A stretch of DNA of 26,191 nt from CAZZCU01 sp964652825 (GCA_964652825.1 CAZZCU010000031.1:1-26191), one strand, 5' to 3'; positions 1 to 8,254 are shown, counted from the stretch's first letter. The notes: a model not told the origin generated them from the sequence alone. Numbers and translations are program-made.

Positions 1-1140
1 CGCATCAACTTGTTCACCTATCTGGCCGCGCGACACTATTTAAGCGCCGCTTACATGATCTGGGTAAAACGCGACAGTTGGAAATCTACGACCTTGCACA
101 CACCACCACGCATGCATTCTCCTGACGCACGCATCGTTTACATCAACCTCAGCGAGTCATTGGTGCCACCAGCACGGCCTTTGGCCCGACTACTGCGTGA
201 AGGCTACCTGGTCGTGTTAGTTGGTGATGATGCCCCGACGCTAAAAGCAAATCTCGAATTACTGTATGGGCGCTTTGAGCGGATTTTATCCGCCGGCGAA
301 TTATTTGACTTATGGCAACGCGGCATCACCTGGATACTTTGCGCCACCCGGCTGCCCGCACACAAAAACGTATTGGAATGGACCAGTGACGAGCGTCTGG
401 TGATCCAGCCTGGCCAGGATGATGAGGCGCGCTTTATTCGTCTCGAAGGCAACAAAGGCAGCGCGGCGAGTGGATGGTGTGAGTACGTCCAGCTTGGACA
501 AAACATGGCAAGTCCGACCAGCCTTGCACTCGCAACCTTAATGTCGAACGGTATTATTTATACGCGACCGGTTGGTACACCCAATCTGCCGGTTTCCATG
601 TATGTCCGCTCATTATTCTTCGAGGAAATGTTGTCTGTCTCCCGCAAACTTGTCGGTAGTCTAAATACACTGCTTGATGAATTACGTGCTACCGGCTGGG
701 GTTTTGCCGCCAACCAATCATCGTGGGATTATTTCTTGATTCATCGCGAAGGCGATTTCTCCATGCAACCACAATCATTGGCTATTGGCAGCAAAGGTCT
801 AGCCGGATTTGCCTGGCAAATCGGCCATTGGAAGAGCGCCCTCAATTATGCGAATCAACAGGATGGTTCATTGGAGAAACTTCATGCTCAGGAACTGAGC
901 CTCCACTTTGCTATCTACGCAGGTATTATCGCAAAAATGTTGGTGAAGCATGGGCATGTCCGCAAAGATTTTGACGCCGATACACTTGTAAAAAGCTGCC
1001 TGGGCTTTCCCGCATTTCATGGCACGCCGTTGTCATTTTTGGAATTGCGCGGCGCAAATCGGGTGCTGTATCACTGCCAACGACATTGGCCGGATTTGAT
1101 ACCTGAAGTCTCTGGTTTCATGCAGGCGGAGGCGCGATGA
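1..1140 (+). CDS. Degenerate 3-hydroxyacyl-CoA dehydrogenase / FadB-FadJ-like protein, 5' end outside the window
   Basis: The frame is open to the left edge, so the gene is probably cut; a TTG at 10 is the first possible internal start. The layout follows the dehydrogenase half of fatty-oxidation multifunctional proteins: a linker helix ending in VKRDS, a Rossmann-like stretch (IVYINL ... GYLVVLVGDD), a middle part resembling the region after the catalytic histidine, and a C-terminal half with the family-typical LGFPAFHGTPLSFLELRGA. The Gly-rich NAD motif (GxGxMG) is replaced by NLSESLVPPA, and the HFFNP catalytic histidine motif is missing. What remains therefore looks like a non-catalytic dehydrogenase fold. 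An enoyl-CoA hydratase domain may lie upstream, but this is inference. The stop overlaps the pyrF start as ATGA, so the two are probably translationally coupled. Alternative: an unrelated Rossmann protein; the C-terminal match argues against it. Confidence 0.65.
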   Translation, partial: RINLFTYLAARHYLSAAYMIWVKRDSWKSTTLHTPPRMHSPDARIVYINLSESLVPPARPLARLLREGYLVVLVGDDAPTLKANLELLYGRFERILSAGELFDLWQRGITWILCATRLPAHKNVLEWTSDERLVIQPGQDDEARFIRLEGNKGSAASGWCEYVQLGQNMASPTSLALATLMSNGIIYTRPVGTPNLPVSMYVRSLFFEEMLSVSRKLVGSLNTLLDELRATGWGFAANQSSWDYFLIHREGDFSMQPQSLAIGSKGLAGFAWQIGHWKSALNYANQQDGSLEKLHAQELSLHFAIYAGIIAKMLVKHGHVRKDFDADTLVKSCLGFPAFHGTPLSFLELRGANRVLYHCQRHWPDLIPEVSGFMQAEAR

Positions 1141-2024
1141 CAAACAAGGTTTTTCAAAAACTTCGGCAAAAAAATAACCAACTCGGCAACCAGGTGTGCG
1201 TGGGTATCGATCCGGATGTTTACGCTCTGGATGGTTATTTAAAGCAGGAATTTTCAAAACTCGGTGCCCGCGATTTTCTGGAAAAGTATTCGACAGCACT
1301 GATCGAATCGGCAGCGACGCGGGTCAGTAGCGTTAAATTACAAAGCGCATTTTTTGAATCGCACGGAGCCGCGGGAATGGAAGCCCTTGCACGCGTGATC
1401 AAGCATGCCAAAAGCCGCGACCTGTTAACGATCCTCGACGCCAAACGCTGCGATATCGCCAGCACCATGCAAGCCTATGGACGTGCTGCCTTCGACCATC
1501 TCGACGCGGATTTTCTAACAGTGATCCTGTACATGGGAATCAGCACCTTAGATGCCTTGCGGCTCTGGCTTGATCAAGGTCGGGGAGTTTACATCGTGTT
1601 GCTGAGCTCCAACCCCGACGGGACGCAATTGCAAAACCTCAGACTTGAAAAGCAGGGAGGCAAACCTACAGTCGCCCGTGCATTGCTCGAACAAATTTAC
1701 GCATGGGCCGACAAGTATGGTTACCGAGAAAATCTCGGCTTGGTTATAGGTGCCACCACCGCCAATGGTCTGGATGACGATACACTCAACGACTTGGCCA
1801 CCACACCGCTTTTGATGCCAGGCATAGGCGCTCAGGGTGCTTTACTTAATGATCAACTTCGCAAAGTCTATCGGCGCGATCGCGCAACCATACTACCCAT
1901 TTCACGTGGGCTCACCGCCACGGAAAGCAGCCTTACACTCCCAGTTAAAGCCCTCTCCAACTGGCCTGACTTCCATGCCCGTCTTGACGAACGAATCAGT
2001 GCCGCCACCCAGCAATTATCCTAG
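1137..2024 (+). CDS. pyrF: Orotidine 5'-phosphate decarboxylase, type 2 family
   Basis: This cytosolic enzyme converts OMP to UMP in the last step of de novo pyrimidine synthesis. The 295 aa are normal for the longer type 2 branch. Visible motifs are VGIDPD near residue 22, VKLQSAFFE (Lys67), the catalytic DAKRCDI (Asp101, Lys103, Asp106), YMGISTLDAL near 132, LLSSNPDGTQ near 155, MPGIGAQG near 227 and the phosphate-binding PISRGL (Arg257). The catalytic Lys/Asp network is intact. Some normally conserved neighbours differ: DAKRGDI is DAKRCDI, the Pro of the NPYMG motif is absent (VILYMG), and KPQ is KLQ. The ATG lies inside the stop of the upstream gene (ATGA), and a GGAGGCG-like stretch just before it serves as ribosome binding site. 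Several inverted repeats follow the gene. Confidence 0.93.
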   Translation: MTNKVFQKLRQKNNQLGNQVCVGIDPDVYALDGYLKQEFSKLGARDFLEKYSTALIESAATRVSSVKLQSAFFESHGAAGMEALARVIKHAKSRDLLTILDAKRCDIASTMQAYGRAAFDHLDADFLTVILYMGISTLDALRLWLDQGRGVYIVLLSSNPDGTQLQNLRLEKQGGKPTVARALLEQIYAWADKYGYRENLGLVIGATTANGLDDDTLNDLATTPLLMPGIGAQGALLNDQLRKVYRRDRATILPISRGLTATESSLTLPVKALSNWPDFHARLDERISAATQQLS

Positions 2025-2054
2025 TTTTTTTGAGTTGTTAGCTGCTTTATTAAG

Positions 2055-2125
2055 TGTGGTTAAAATACCACAGTCCTTTAAAATTTGTGGTGCCACCGGC
2101 ACAAGATTGTGCTTAAAATTTAAGC
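2055..2125. repeat. Cluster of three small inverted repeats between pyrF and lpxC
   Basis: Three short dyads lie in the 234-bp gap. TGTGGT pairs with ACCACA around a 6-nt loop (2055-2072). GCACAA and TTGTGC are separated by 2 nt (2099-2112). GCTTAAA and TTTAAGC are separated by 1 nt (2111-2125), sharing two bases with the second. None is followed directly by a long T-run, although an oligo-T stretch sits about 17 bp further on. They could end pyrF transcription or be operator sites; the sequence alone does not decide. Confidence 0.4.
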
Positions 2126-2179
2126 AGCAGATGCCTTGACAATTTTTTTAACCTTTAATTTCAACTAGTTACGATCGTC

Positions 2180-2207
2180 TTGCCAACCCCATGGGTACAG
2201 GTATAGA
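2180..2207 (+). promoter_or_regulatory. Candidate sigma-70-type promoter for lpxC
   Basis: TTGCCA (2180-2185), a 16-bp spacer and TATAGA (2202-2207) match the -35 and -10 consensus at five and four positions. A start near 2214 would give a leader of about 45 nt ahead of the TTG start. A second TTGACA at 2136-2141 has no good -10 partner. Confidence 0.4.
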
Positions 2208-2258
2208 AGTTGCTTTCCTTTTCCCATATTCGGCGCATGGTCGCCCACAGGTGATGCT

Positions 2259-3176
2259 TTGATAACGGTCCAACAAACTGTCGCAAACAAGATTATCCTC
2301 AGCGGACGCGGCCTCCATTCAGGACGCTTGGTCCGCATGGAAATTATGCCTGCTGCCGCCAATACCGGGATCGTTTTTCAACGAACTGATATTCCCAACA
2401 GCATCGCCATCGAAGCTCAGCCTTATAACATTACCTCCACCGATCTCTCCACCACGGTTGGCGCTGGCGCCAATGCGGTTTCAACCATCGAGCACTTGAT
2501 GGCAGCCTTTGCCGGCTTGGAGATCGATAATGCTATCGTTAAAGTAAACGCACCGGAAATACCGATCATGGATGGCAGCTCGACAGCTTTCGTCGAAGTG
2601 CTGTTACAAGCGGGCCTTAAACGCCTAAAATTGCCGCGACGCCAGTACGTCGTACGACGTGCTTTTGAAGTGTGCCAGGGTGATCGTTTTATTCGTATCG
2701 AACCGGCACGACGGACAAAGTACAAATGCTCTATCGATTTCACGCACAAAATCATCGGCCGTCAATCGATTGAAATGGCGATGGGACGCGCTGAATTCCT
2801 GCAACTTGCCAATGCTCGTACCTTTTGTCACATCAATGAAGTCAATGCGATGCGTGAAATTGGTTTGGCGCAAGGCGGCTCCCTGGAGAACGCCATCGTT
2901 GTTACCGATAACGGCGTTATGAATCCAGATGGTTTACGCGGCAGCGATGAATTTGTTCGCCATAAATTGCTAGACTGCATCGGTGATCTGGCAATCTTGG
3001 GTGCACCTCTCGTCGGTCTCATTACCGTGCACAAACCCGGACACGCTCTTCACGCTCAATTCATGATTGAGTTGCTCAAGCAAAAATCACAAGTCTTATC
3101 TGTACTCGAAGGTGTGCCGGTCATGGCTGATAAAGATGAAGCCATGGGCTTCGCCGAAGCAGCTATCTACGGATAA
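2259..3176 (+). CDS. lpxC: UDP-3-O-acyl-N-acetylglucosamine deacetylase
   Basis: This Zn-dependent enzyme makes the first committed step of lipid A synthesis and marks the host as an outer-membrane bacterium. The 305 aa are full length. Motifs are GRGLHSG (17-22), TIEHLMAAF with Glu78 and Zn ligand His79, EIPIMDGSS (100-108), ARTFCHINEV (186-195), GLRGSDEFVRHKLLDCIGDL with Zn ligands His235 and Asp239, and HKPGHALH with the catalytic His262. The start is a TTG: the nearby ATG and GTG codons are in a frame that stops at once, and starting here gives the usual short N-terminus before GRGLHSG. AGGTGA a few bases upstream is the ribosome binding site. A weak start could limit LpxC level, but that is inference. 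The gene is not in a division cluster next to ftsZ as in enterics. Confidence 0.96.
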   Translation: MITVQQTVANKIILSGRGLHSGRLVRMEIMPAAANTGIVFQRTDIPNSIAIEAQPYNITSTDLSTTVGAGANAVSTIEHLMAAFAGLEIDNAIVKVNAPEIPIMDGSSTAFVEVLLQAGLKRLKLPRRQYVVRRAFEVCQGDRFIRIEPARRTKYKCSIDFTHKIIGRQSIEMAMGRAEFLQLANARTFCHINEVNAMREIGLAQGGSLENAIVVTDNGVMNPDGLRGSDEFVRHKLLDCIGDLAILGAPLVGLITVHKPGHALHAQFMIELLKQKSQVLSVLEGVPVMADKDEAMGFAEAAIYG

Positions 3177-3209
3177 CAAACAAGCAAAACAAGTCAGTGG
3201 CTGATCTGT

Positions 3210-3237
3210 CTCGATACCATGTAAACATGGCATCGAG
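3210..3237. repeat. Hairpin between lpxC and the ComEC-like gene
   Basis: Two 12-base arms, CTCGATACCATG and CATGGCATCGAG, surround a TAAA loop with one A-C mismatch. There is no T-run after the stem, so a classical intrinsic terminator is not supported. It may act as an RNA-stability or attenuation element. A smaller dyad, ATGCGT and ACGCAT, follows at 3242-3261. Confidence 0.5.
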
Positions 3238-3272
3238 GAGTATGCGTCGTTATCAACGCATGTTTATTAGTA

Positions 3273-4520
3273 ATGATAGGTCGGTGGCGAAGAGTAGTAC
3301 CTGGCTTGGTGTTCAGCGGTGCTCTCTGCTGGGGCTACTACCATCATAGCGGCACGGCGCCACAACAGCACGGACATGCCTTCGTGCGTTATTCCGAATA
3401 TACCGGCGCAGGCAAAGCCAATCTCATACTTAACAGCAATGGCAGCACATTCAGCGCCACAGGTGCCGCATATACGGGCGACATCGGCACCTATCATTGC
3501 CGCGATGTTGCGCGACTTTTTCGTCGTCAACAATGTGCTTTTACAACTATTGCCACTCCTCAAAACTCTCGACATCAGACATTTTCTCCGCAGGTCCGCG
3601 GCTGGTTGTTATCCAGATTATCGCGCTTTGACGATGATATTCGCGCCTGGACCGCCTCGCTTGTGCTGGGCGAGTATTCACGACTACCTGCGGAAACCAT
3701 CGCCGCGTTTCGTTCTACCGGCACGTACCATATTCTGGTGATCAGCGGCATGCATTTAACTTTTCTGGCGTTTGGATTGCACGCGCTGATTATGGGACCG
3801 CTCCGGATTTTGTATGCGGCGCGAATATGCTCACCAACTTTGTGGATCAAGGTTTGGCAGGTAGTTCCACTCGCAACTATTTTGTTAGTTTATAGTTATG
3901 CCGTTCTAACGGGAATGTCGCCACCGGTTCAGCGGGCTCTACTTTGTTTTGTTGTCCATAAATTTTGCGAGATATTCGCCAGCGGCGCGACGATCGGACA
4001 CAATCTCTCTGTAACTCTTTTTCTCCAGATGCTTTTGTATCCCGTCGGGATTTTCTCCGAAAGCTCGCTTCTTAGCTGGACCGCATACTTATTGGTGGTA
4101 ACGCATCGTCATGCGGGAAACTATTCCTATCGCCAGATTCTTTGCGGCGTCATTTCCATGCAAACAAAAATGTGTATCGTCGTGGCTTTTGTCTGCCAAC
4201 AACTGTGCTGGATAGGAATTTTTATCAATCCCATCGCCAATCCCATCAGCAACAGCCTGATGATCGCCAGTATTTTATTATTTGTACCTGGACTGAATAA
4301 CACCTTCCTGGCCGATATCGGCGTCTGGTTTATTCGTCTCTTCATCCGCTCCATTCATCTGGCAGCTGAGCTTGCAATTTTGATAGAAACTGCAATTTTT
4401 GGCGCTGAATTCGCACGTATAGAGCATCCGTATGCCGTCCGTGTTTTATTAGCGCTGATCTTTAGCGTAATTGTCCTAAACTCGGTGAAATCCATGACGA
4501 TAAGAAGCACACAGCGTTAA
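3273..4520 (+). CDS. Short ComEC/Rec2-family competence membrane protein without the metallo-beta-lactamase domain
   Basis: ComEC forms the inner-membrane channel for single-stranded DNA in natural transformation. This 415-aa protein has an N-terminal membrane segment (7-23), a short soluble part with the family-like HGHAFVRYSEYTG and IGTYHCRD (33-77), and then the competence core. The core is marked by RSTGTYHILVISGMHL (147-162) and PPVQRALL (217-224) within several hydrophobic helices. Proteobacterial ComEC is usually about 700-800 aa and ends in a metallo-beta-lactamase-like nuclease domain; that domain is absent here and nothing downstream resembles it. The ATG at 3273 has no evident Shine-Dalgarno and no better in-frame start exists back to the stop at 3222. 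A response regulator follows after 19 bp, so the two may be co-transcribed. Whether it still moves DNA is open. Confidence 0.82.
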   Translation: MIGRWRRVVPGLVFSGALCWGYYHHSGTAPQQHGHAFVRYSEYTGAGKANLILNSNGSTFSATGAAYTGDIGTYHCRDVARLFRRQQCAFTTIATPQNSRHQTFSPQVRGWLLSRLSRFDDDIRAWTASLVLGEYSRLPAETIAAFRSTGTYHILVISGMHLTFLAFGLHALIMGPLRILYAARICSPTLWIKVWQVVPLATILLVYSYAVLTGMSPPVQRALLCFVVHKFCEIFASGATIGHNLSVTLFLQMLLYPVGIFSESSLLSWTAYLLVVTHRHAGNYSYRQILCGVISMQTKMCIVVAFVCQQLCWIGIFINPIANPISNSLMIASILLFVPGLNNTFLADIGVWFIRLFIRSIHLAAELAILIETAIFGAEFARIEHPYAVRVLLALIFSVIVLNSVKSMTIRSTQR

Positions 4521-4539
4521 CTTCAGTCACGGAGTCATC

Positions 4540-4974
4540 ATGATCAATATGCAAGGGAAATCCGTACTCATCGTCGATGATTCCGCTTCGATGATCCGCA
4601 AACTCGAATCCTTGTATCAAAGCATGAACATGCACATACGCGGCACGGCTAAAAACGGCGTTGAAGCCTTGGAGCAGATCGAAAGACTAAAGCCTGATTT
4701 AGTCAGTCTTGATATTGTCATGCCGGTTATGGATGGTATCGAATGCTATCGACAAGCGATAAAAAAATTCCTGGACACCAAATTTATTTTTGTTAGCTGC
4801 ATGGCTGGCGATGCGCGCATCGTCGAAGCGTTCGCCGAAGAAATTCCTGCGCATTTATTTGTTCCCAAATTCCCAACAGCCGAAACACTCGGACAATGTC
4901 TGGAAAAAGTTTTTCCGGGCGCGGTCAAGAGAACGGATATCAATCCCAACAGCATGTTACGCCGGTCGGCGTAA
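4540..4974 (+). CDS. Single-domain (CheY-like) response regulator
   Basis: A 144-aa receiver domain with no output domain. The acidic pair Asp13-Asp14 (VLIVDDS), phosphoacceptor Asp58 (VSLDIVMPVMDG), the Ser86 position (IFVSCMA) and Lys110 (VPKFP) are all in place, so it should be phosphorylated by a histidine kinase, which is not in this window. A GGAG element sits 7 bp ahead of the ATG. It follows the ComEC-like gene closely. Its last 18 bp overlap tail-to-tail with the end of the minus-strand zinc-ribbon gene. It could be a chemotaxis-type CheY or a regulator acting by protein contact; no chemotaxis gene is nearby, so the target is unknown. Confidence 0.92.
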   Translation: MINMQGKSVLIVDDSASMIRKLESLYQSMNMHIRGTAKNGVEALEQIERLKPDLVSLDIVMPVMDGIECYRQAIKKFLDTKFIFVSCMAGDARIVEAFAEEIPAHLFVPKFPTAETLGQCLEKVFPGAVKRTDINPNSMLRRSA

Positions 4975-6114
4975 TCGGTCGAGTTCTTTACCACTAACAT
5001 CACGCATTTTCGCCGAGTTGGACGGCGCCGACATCACGGCAGCAGCTTCGACCAGTGCCTGCTCAGTCTCGCGCACACTCGACAAATACATACTGAAAAG
5101 ACTCACGGCCGCAGTGAACAAAGCAACCCCGTAAAAGATCGGTGACCAAACAAGCCCCAGAAAAAATGCAAGGGCCGCGGCGATGGCACAAATCGTCGCA
5201 TTAACTTTCAGTTTATCTTCTTTCACCAAAGGCAGTTCTGAGCGCAATACCGCACAGGCGTGGCCATCGATAATGAGATTTTTTTCGGTATGACGATAAA
5301 AATATTTCAGCGCGTTACGCGGGCGATAAATATATTGAATGTGCCACATCGGAACATGCAGCAATTGTATGCCAGCAATCTCAAGCTCAGTGCGATGATC
5401 GACCAGATAATCAGCATTCAAGCTGGCGAGTTTGTAATGAAACGTGCGGACGTGCGATTGCGCGCGCCGCATGGCTTCTTCTTCATGAACTTGAACACCT
5501 AGAATAGGCAGGCCGTTGGAATATTTGAAGTCGAAGAATTCACGAGCGTCGTACGTATTCTTTTCGGCCTTTTCCTGCATATGACCGCGCGAGAACGTCG
5601 AATCAAGCGGGAAACCATCCCATTCAGTAACGATGGCTTCACGTGGTTCGTGCAGACGCGCCAGACCCCAGGTCTCACAGATATTGTTGCGACCCGAAAC
5701 CGCCCAACGATAATCGCGTCGAAACTGACCCTTCTCCAGCAAAAATTCGCTGCCCGTATGCCGATCGAGAACATGCGGGCGAACTTGCTTGCGTACCAGA
5801 CCTTTCCAAACTGTGTGAGCCTCCAGGGAAACCACCCAGTACGGAGCACTGAAGCCGCTCACTTCCGTGACAAAATACTCGCCGTCCACTTTCTTGGGAT
5901 CGTGGTGCATGCGCTTGAGCCACTCAACGACCATATCCTTGACGGCAACCTGATCGACACCATTGGGAACAATGTAGTGATCGCCATAAATTTCTTTAAC
6001 ACCCGTCTCCAGATTTACGTGAAAACTGGTCGAGCAATAAGGACACATCAAGAGATAGTCGCTGAAATCAAACTGTGACGCCGTACTACACGACGGGCAC
6101 GCTAACTCATGCAT
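4957..6114 (-). CDS. Membrane protein with N-terminal zinc ribbon, function unknown
   Basis: I do not recognise this family. The ATG at 6114 is preferred over the GTG at 6165 because GGGAGAG sits about 8 bp before it; this gives 385 aa. The N-terminus has a four-cysteine ribbon (Cys6, Cys9, Cys24, Cys27, as CPSC and CPYC) that probably binds zinc. A long soluble middle part is rich in aromatic and charged residues. Two adjacent hydrophobic segments near residues 304-346 look like a membrane hairpin, followed by a short charged tail. The ribbon would lie on the cytoplasmic side. The gene stands alone, divergent from dnaK and convergent with the response regulator, whose 3' end it overlaps by 18 bp. 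Confidence 0.8.
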   Translation of the reverse strand: MHELACPSCSTASQFDFSDYLLMCPYCSTSFHVNLETGVKEIYGDHYIVPNGVDQVAVKDMVVEWLKRMHHDPKKVDGEYFVTEVSGFSAPYWVVSLEAHTVWKGLVRKQVRPHVLDRHTGSEFLLEKGQFRRDYRWAVSGRNNICETWGLARLHEPREAIVTEWDGFPLDSTFSRGHMQEKAEKNTYDAREFFDFKYSNGLPILGVQVHEEEAMRRAQSHVRTFHYKLASLNADYLVDHRTELEIAGIQLLHVPMWHIQYIYRPRNALKYFYRHTEKNLIIDGHACAVLRSELPLVKEDKLKVNATICAIAAALAFFLGLVWSPIFYGVALFTAAVSLFSMYLSSVRETEQALVEAAAVMSAPSNSAKMRDVSGKELDRLRRPA

Positions 6115-6214
6115 CGCTGGTCTCTCCCAAAAGTGACTCGGTATAGTATTCCTATATGTTACCACGCCAACCCGTTGACAGCCTGGTTTTCGGTCTTACT
6201 GTTGCTCCAAGGCC

Positions 6215-6248
6215 GGTGATTTTTTGGCGGTATAGCGCCAAAAACACC
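6215..6248. repeat. Long inverted repeat upstream of dnaK
   Basis: TTTTTGGCG (6221-6229) and CGCCAAAAA (6236-6244) pair perfectly around GTATAG. Outside them GGTG and CACC also pair, leaving a 2-base bulge. It lies in the divergent gap about 90 bp ahead of dnaK. It is not the CIRCE heat-shock operator. It may be an operator or a 5' leader structure. A CTTGAA at 6256-6261 resembles a sigma-32 -35 box but has no recognisable -10 partner. Confidence 0.5.
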
Positions 6249-6334
6249 AAAAATGCTTGAATTTATCATGGTTTGATGGTTTGCTGGCGCGCCTTCGAGA
6301 AGGCTGTAAGCGTATATGAAAAAAGGAGTAACAT

Positions 6335-8239
6335 ATGGGAAAGATTATCGGAATTGACCTTGGTACAACCAACTCGGTTGTCGCAGTGGTCGAGAATGGC
6401 CAGCCTGTGGTCATCGCCAATGCCGAGGGCCATCGCACAACCCCCAGTGTCGTCGCTTTTGGTAAGGATGGGGAAGTGCTCGTTGGAGCCGCTGCGCGCC
6501 GTCAGGCCGTCACCAACCCCACCCGCACTATTTTTTCGTCCAAGCGTTTCATCGGTTGCGCCTACAAGGAACGCGCCGAAGAAGCTAAACGCATGCCCTA
6601 TCAAGTCGTCGAAGGCAAAGGCGGTCTGGCTGTCTTTGATATCGGTGGCAAAACTCATACACCACCGGAAATTGCCGCAAAAATTCTAGCTAAACTCAAG
6701 CAAGCGGCCGAAGACTATCTCGGTGAAAAAATCACAGAGGCTGTGATCACCGTACCTGCATATTTTAACGATAGTCAGCGGCAAGCAACGAAGGATGCCG
6801 GCAAGATTGCTGGTCTTGACGTTAAACGGATCGTCAACGAACCAACCGCCGCGGCATTAGCATACGGTCTTGATAAAAAGAAAAACGAGAAGATTGCTGT
6901 ATTCGATTTCGGTGGCGGTACGTTTGATATCTCCATCCTTGAAGTCGGCGAGAATGTGGTCGAAGTATTGGCCACCGGCGGTAATACCCACTTAGGTGGT
7001 GATAACGTCGATGAACTATTAATCGATTTCCTGGTCAAAACTTTCAAAACCGAAACCGGTGTGGATGTTTCTAAAGACCCCATGGCCATGCAGCGCCTGA
7101 AGGAAGCTGCCGAGAAGGCCAAAATTGAATTGTCATCAACGCAAGCGACGGACATTAATTTACCGTTCTTAACCGCTGATCAATCCGGCCCCAAACACTT
7201 AACGCTGTCTTTGACCCGCGCTAAGTTTGAGCAAATGATCAGCAATATTGTCGAACAAACCCTGGCTCCCTGCCGGCAAGTGCTGAAAGACTCAGGTCTA
7301 ACCACCAAAGAAATCGATGAAGTGGTTTTGGTCGGTGGTTCGACACGAATTCCGCTGGTTCAGGCCAAAGTAAAAGAATTCTTCGGCAAAGAACCTAACC
7401 GCACGGTAAACCCAGATGAAGTAGTTGGTATAGGTGCCGCTGTTCAAGGCGGCGTGTTAGCTGGTGACGTCAAAGATGTTCTCCTGCTCGATGTAACACC
7501 GCTAACTCTTGGTATCGAAACGCTCGGTGGTGTCATGACCAAGATTATCGAACGCAACACCACGATACCAACACGCAAGAGCCAGGTCTTCTCGACCGCG
7601 GCTGATAATCAAACCTCGGTAGAAATCAACGTTCTCCAAGGTGAGCGCGATATGGCTGGCGACAATATGCAGCTTGCTCGCTTTAGCTTGGTTGATATTC
7701 CCCCCGCACCGCGTGGCGTGCCGCAAATCGAAGTGACTTTTGACATCGATGCCAACGGTATCGTTTCGGTTTCCGCCAAAGATCTCGGTACCGGCAAAGA
7801 GCAAAAGATCACCGTACAAAGTGCAACCAGCATCGACAAGAAAGATATCGAGCGCATGGTTAAAGATGCCGAGCAACATGCGGAGTCCGACAAGAAGCGT
7901 CGCGAGACCGTCGAAGCCCGCAACCATCTCGACTCGATGATCTTTACGCTAGAGAAGACCCTGAAAGATAATGGCGACAAACTACCTGCGGAGCAAAAAT
8001 CCGAAGTCGAAGCCGCCATCGTCACCGCCAAAGAAAAATTGGCCAGCGATGATCTGGATGCCCTCAAAGCAGCGCGCGAGGAACTGGAACAAAAATCCCA
8101 TAAAATCGCTGAGCAGATTTACAAATCCGCAGCAAGCCAGACCGGTGCGTCTGGTGCAGCCGGAGGCGACGCCGGTGATAACAAGTCATCAGATCCAAAT
8201 GTCGTTGACGCAGAATTTGAAGAAGGCAGCCCCCGCTAA
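6335..8239 (+). CDS. dnaK: Molecular chaperone DnaK (Hsp70)
   Basis: This ATP-driven chaperone binds exposed hydrophobic peptides and cycles with DnaJ and GrpE in the cytosol. The 634 aa are normal. Visible parts are the phosphate-1 loop GIDLGTTNS (5-13), VNEPTAAALAYGL, FDFGGGTFDIS, the adenosine motif VLVGGSTRIPLVQ, the interdomain linker DVLLLDVTPLTLGIET, the substrate-binding domain, a helical lid and the C-terminal DAEFEE tail. AAAGGAG sits just ahead of the ATG. Unusually, grpE and dnaJ are not adjacent. The long inverted repeat upstream may be its regulatory site, and a hairpin ends the gene. Confidence 0.98.
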   Translation: MGKIIGIDLGTTNSVVAVVENGQPVVIANAEGHRTTPSVVAFGKDGEVLVGAAARRQAVTNPTRTIFSSKRFIGCAYKERAEEAKRMPYQVVEGKGGLAVFDIGGKTHTPPEIAAKILAKLKQAAEDYLGEKITEAVITVPAYFNDSQRQATKDAGKIAGLDVKRIVNEPTAAALAYGLDKKKNEKIAVFDFGGGTFDISILEVGENVVEVLATGGNTHLGGDNVDELLIDFLVKTFKTETGVDVSKDPMAMQRLKEAAEKAKIELSSTQATDINLPFLTADQSGPKHLTLSLTRAKFEQMISNIVEQTLAPCRQVLKDSGLTTKEIDEVVLVGGSTRIPLVQAKVKEFFGKEPNRTVNPDEVVGIGAAVQGGVLAGDVKDVLLLDVTPLTLGIETLGGVMTKIIERNTTIPTRKSQVFSTAADNQTSVEINVLQGERDMAGDNMQLARFSLVDIPPAPRGVPQIEVTFDIDANGIVSVSAKDLGTGKEQKITVQSATSIDKKDIERMVKDAEQHAESDKKRRETVEARNHLDSMIFTLEKTLKDNGDKLPAEQKSEVEAAIVTAKEKLASDDLDALKAAREELEQKSHKIAEQIYKSAASQTGASGAAGGDAGDNKSSDPNVVDAEFEEGSPR

Positions 8240-8254
8240 GGGGCTGTCTGGCGT

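Noticed and set aside
2136..2164. Promoter from the TTGACA at 2136
   Set aside because: No acceptable -10 box occurs at 16-18 bp; the TTGCCA/TATAGA pair closer to lpxC is better.
5581..6078. Plus-strand open frame of 165 codons opposite the zinc-ribbon gene
   Set aside because: It is antisense to a gene with a clear start, ribosome binding site, cysteine ribbon and membrane helices, and its product shows no recognisable motif.
6256..6261. Sigma-32 heat-shock promoter for dnaK
   Set aside because: Only the CTTGAA half is present; no CCCCAT-like -10 element lies 13-15 bp downstream.
7502..7927. Minus-strand frame inside dnaK
   Set aside because: It lies wholly within a fully conserved dnaK and has no ribosome binding site or known motif.
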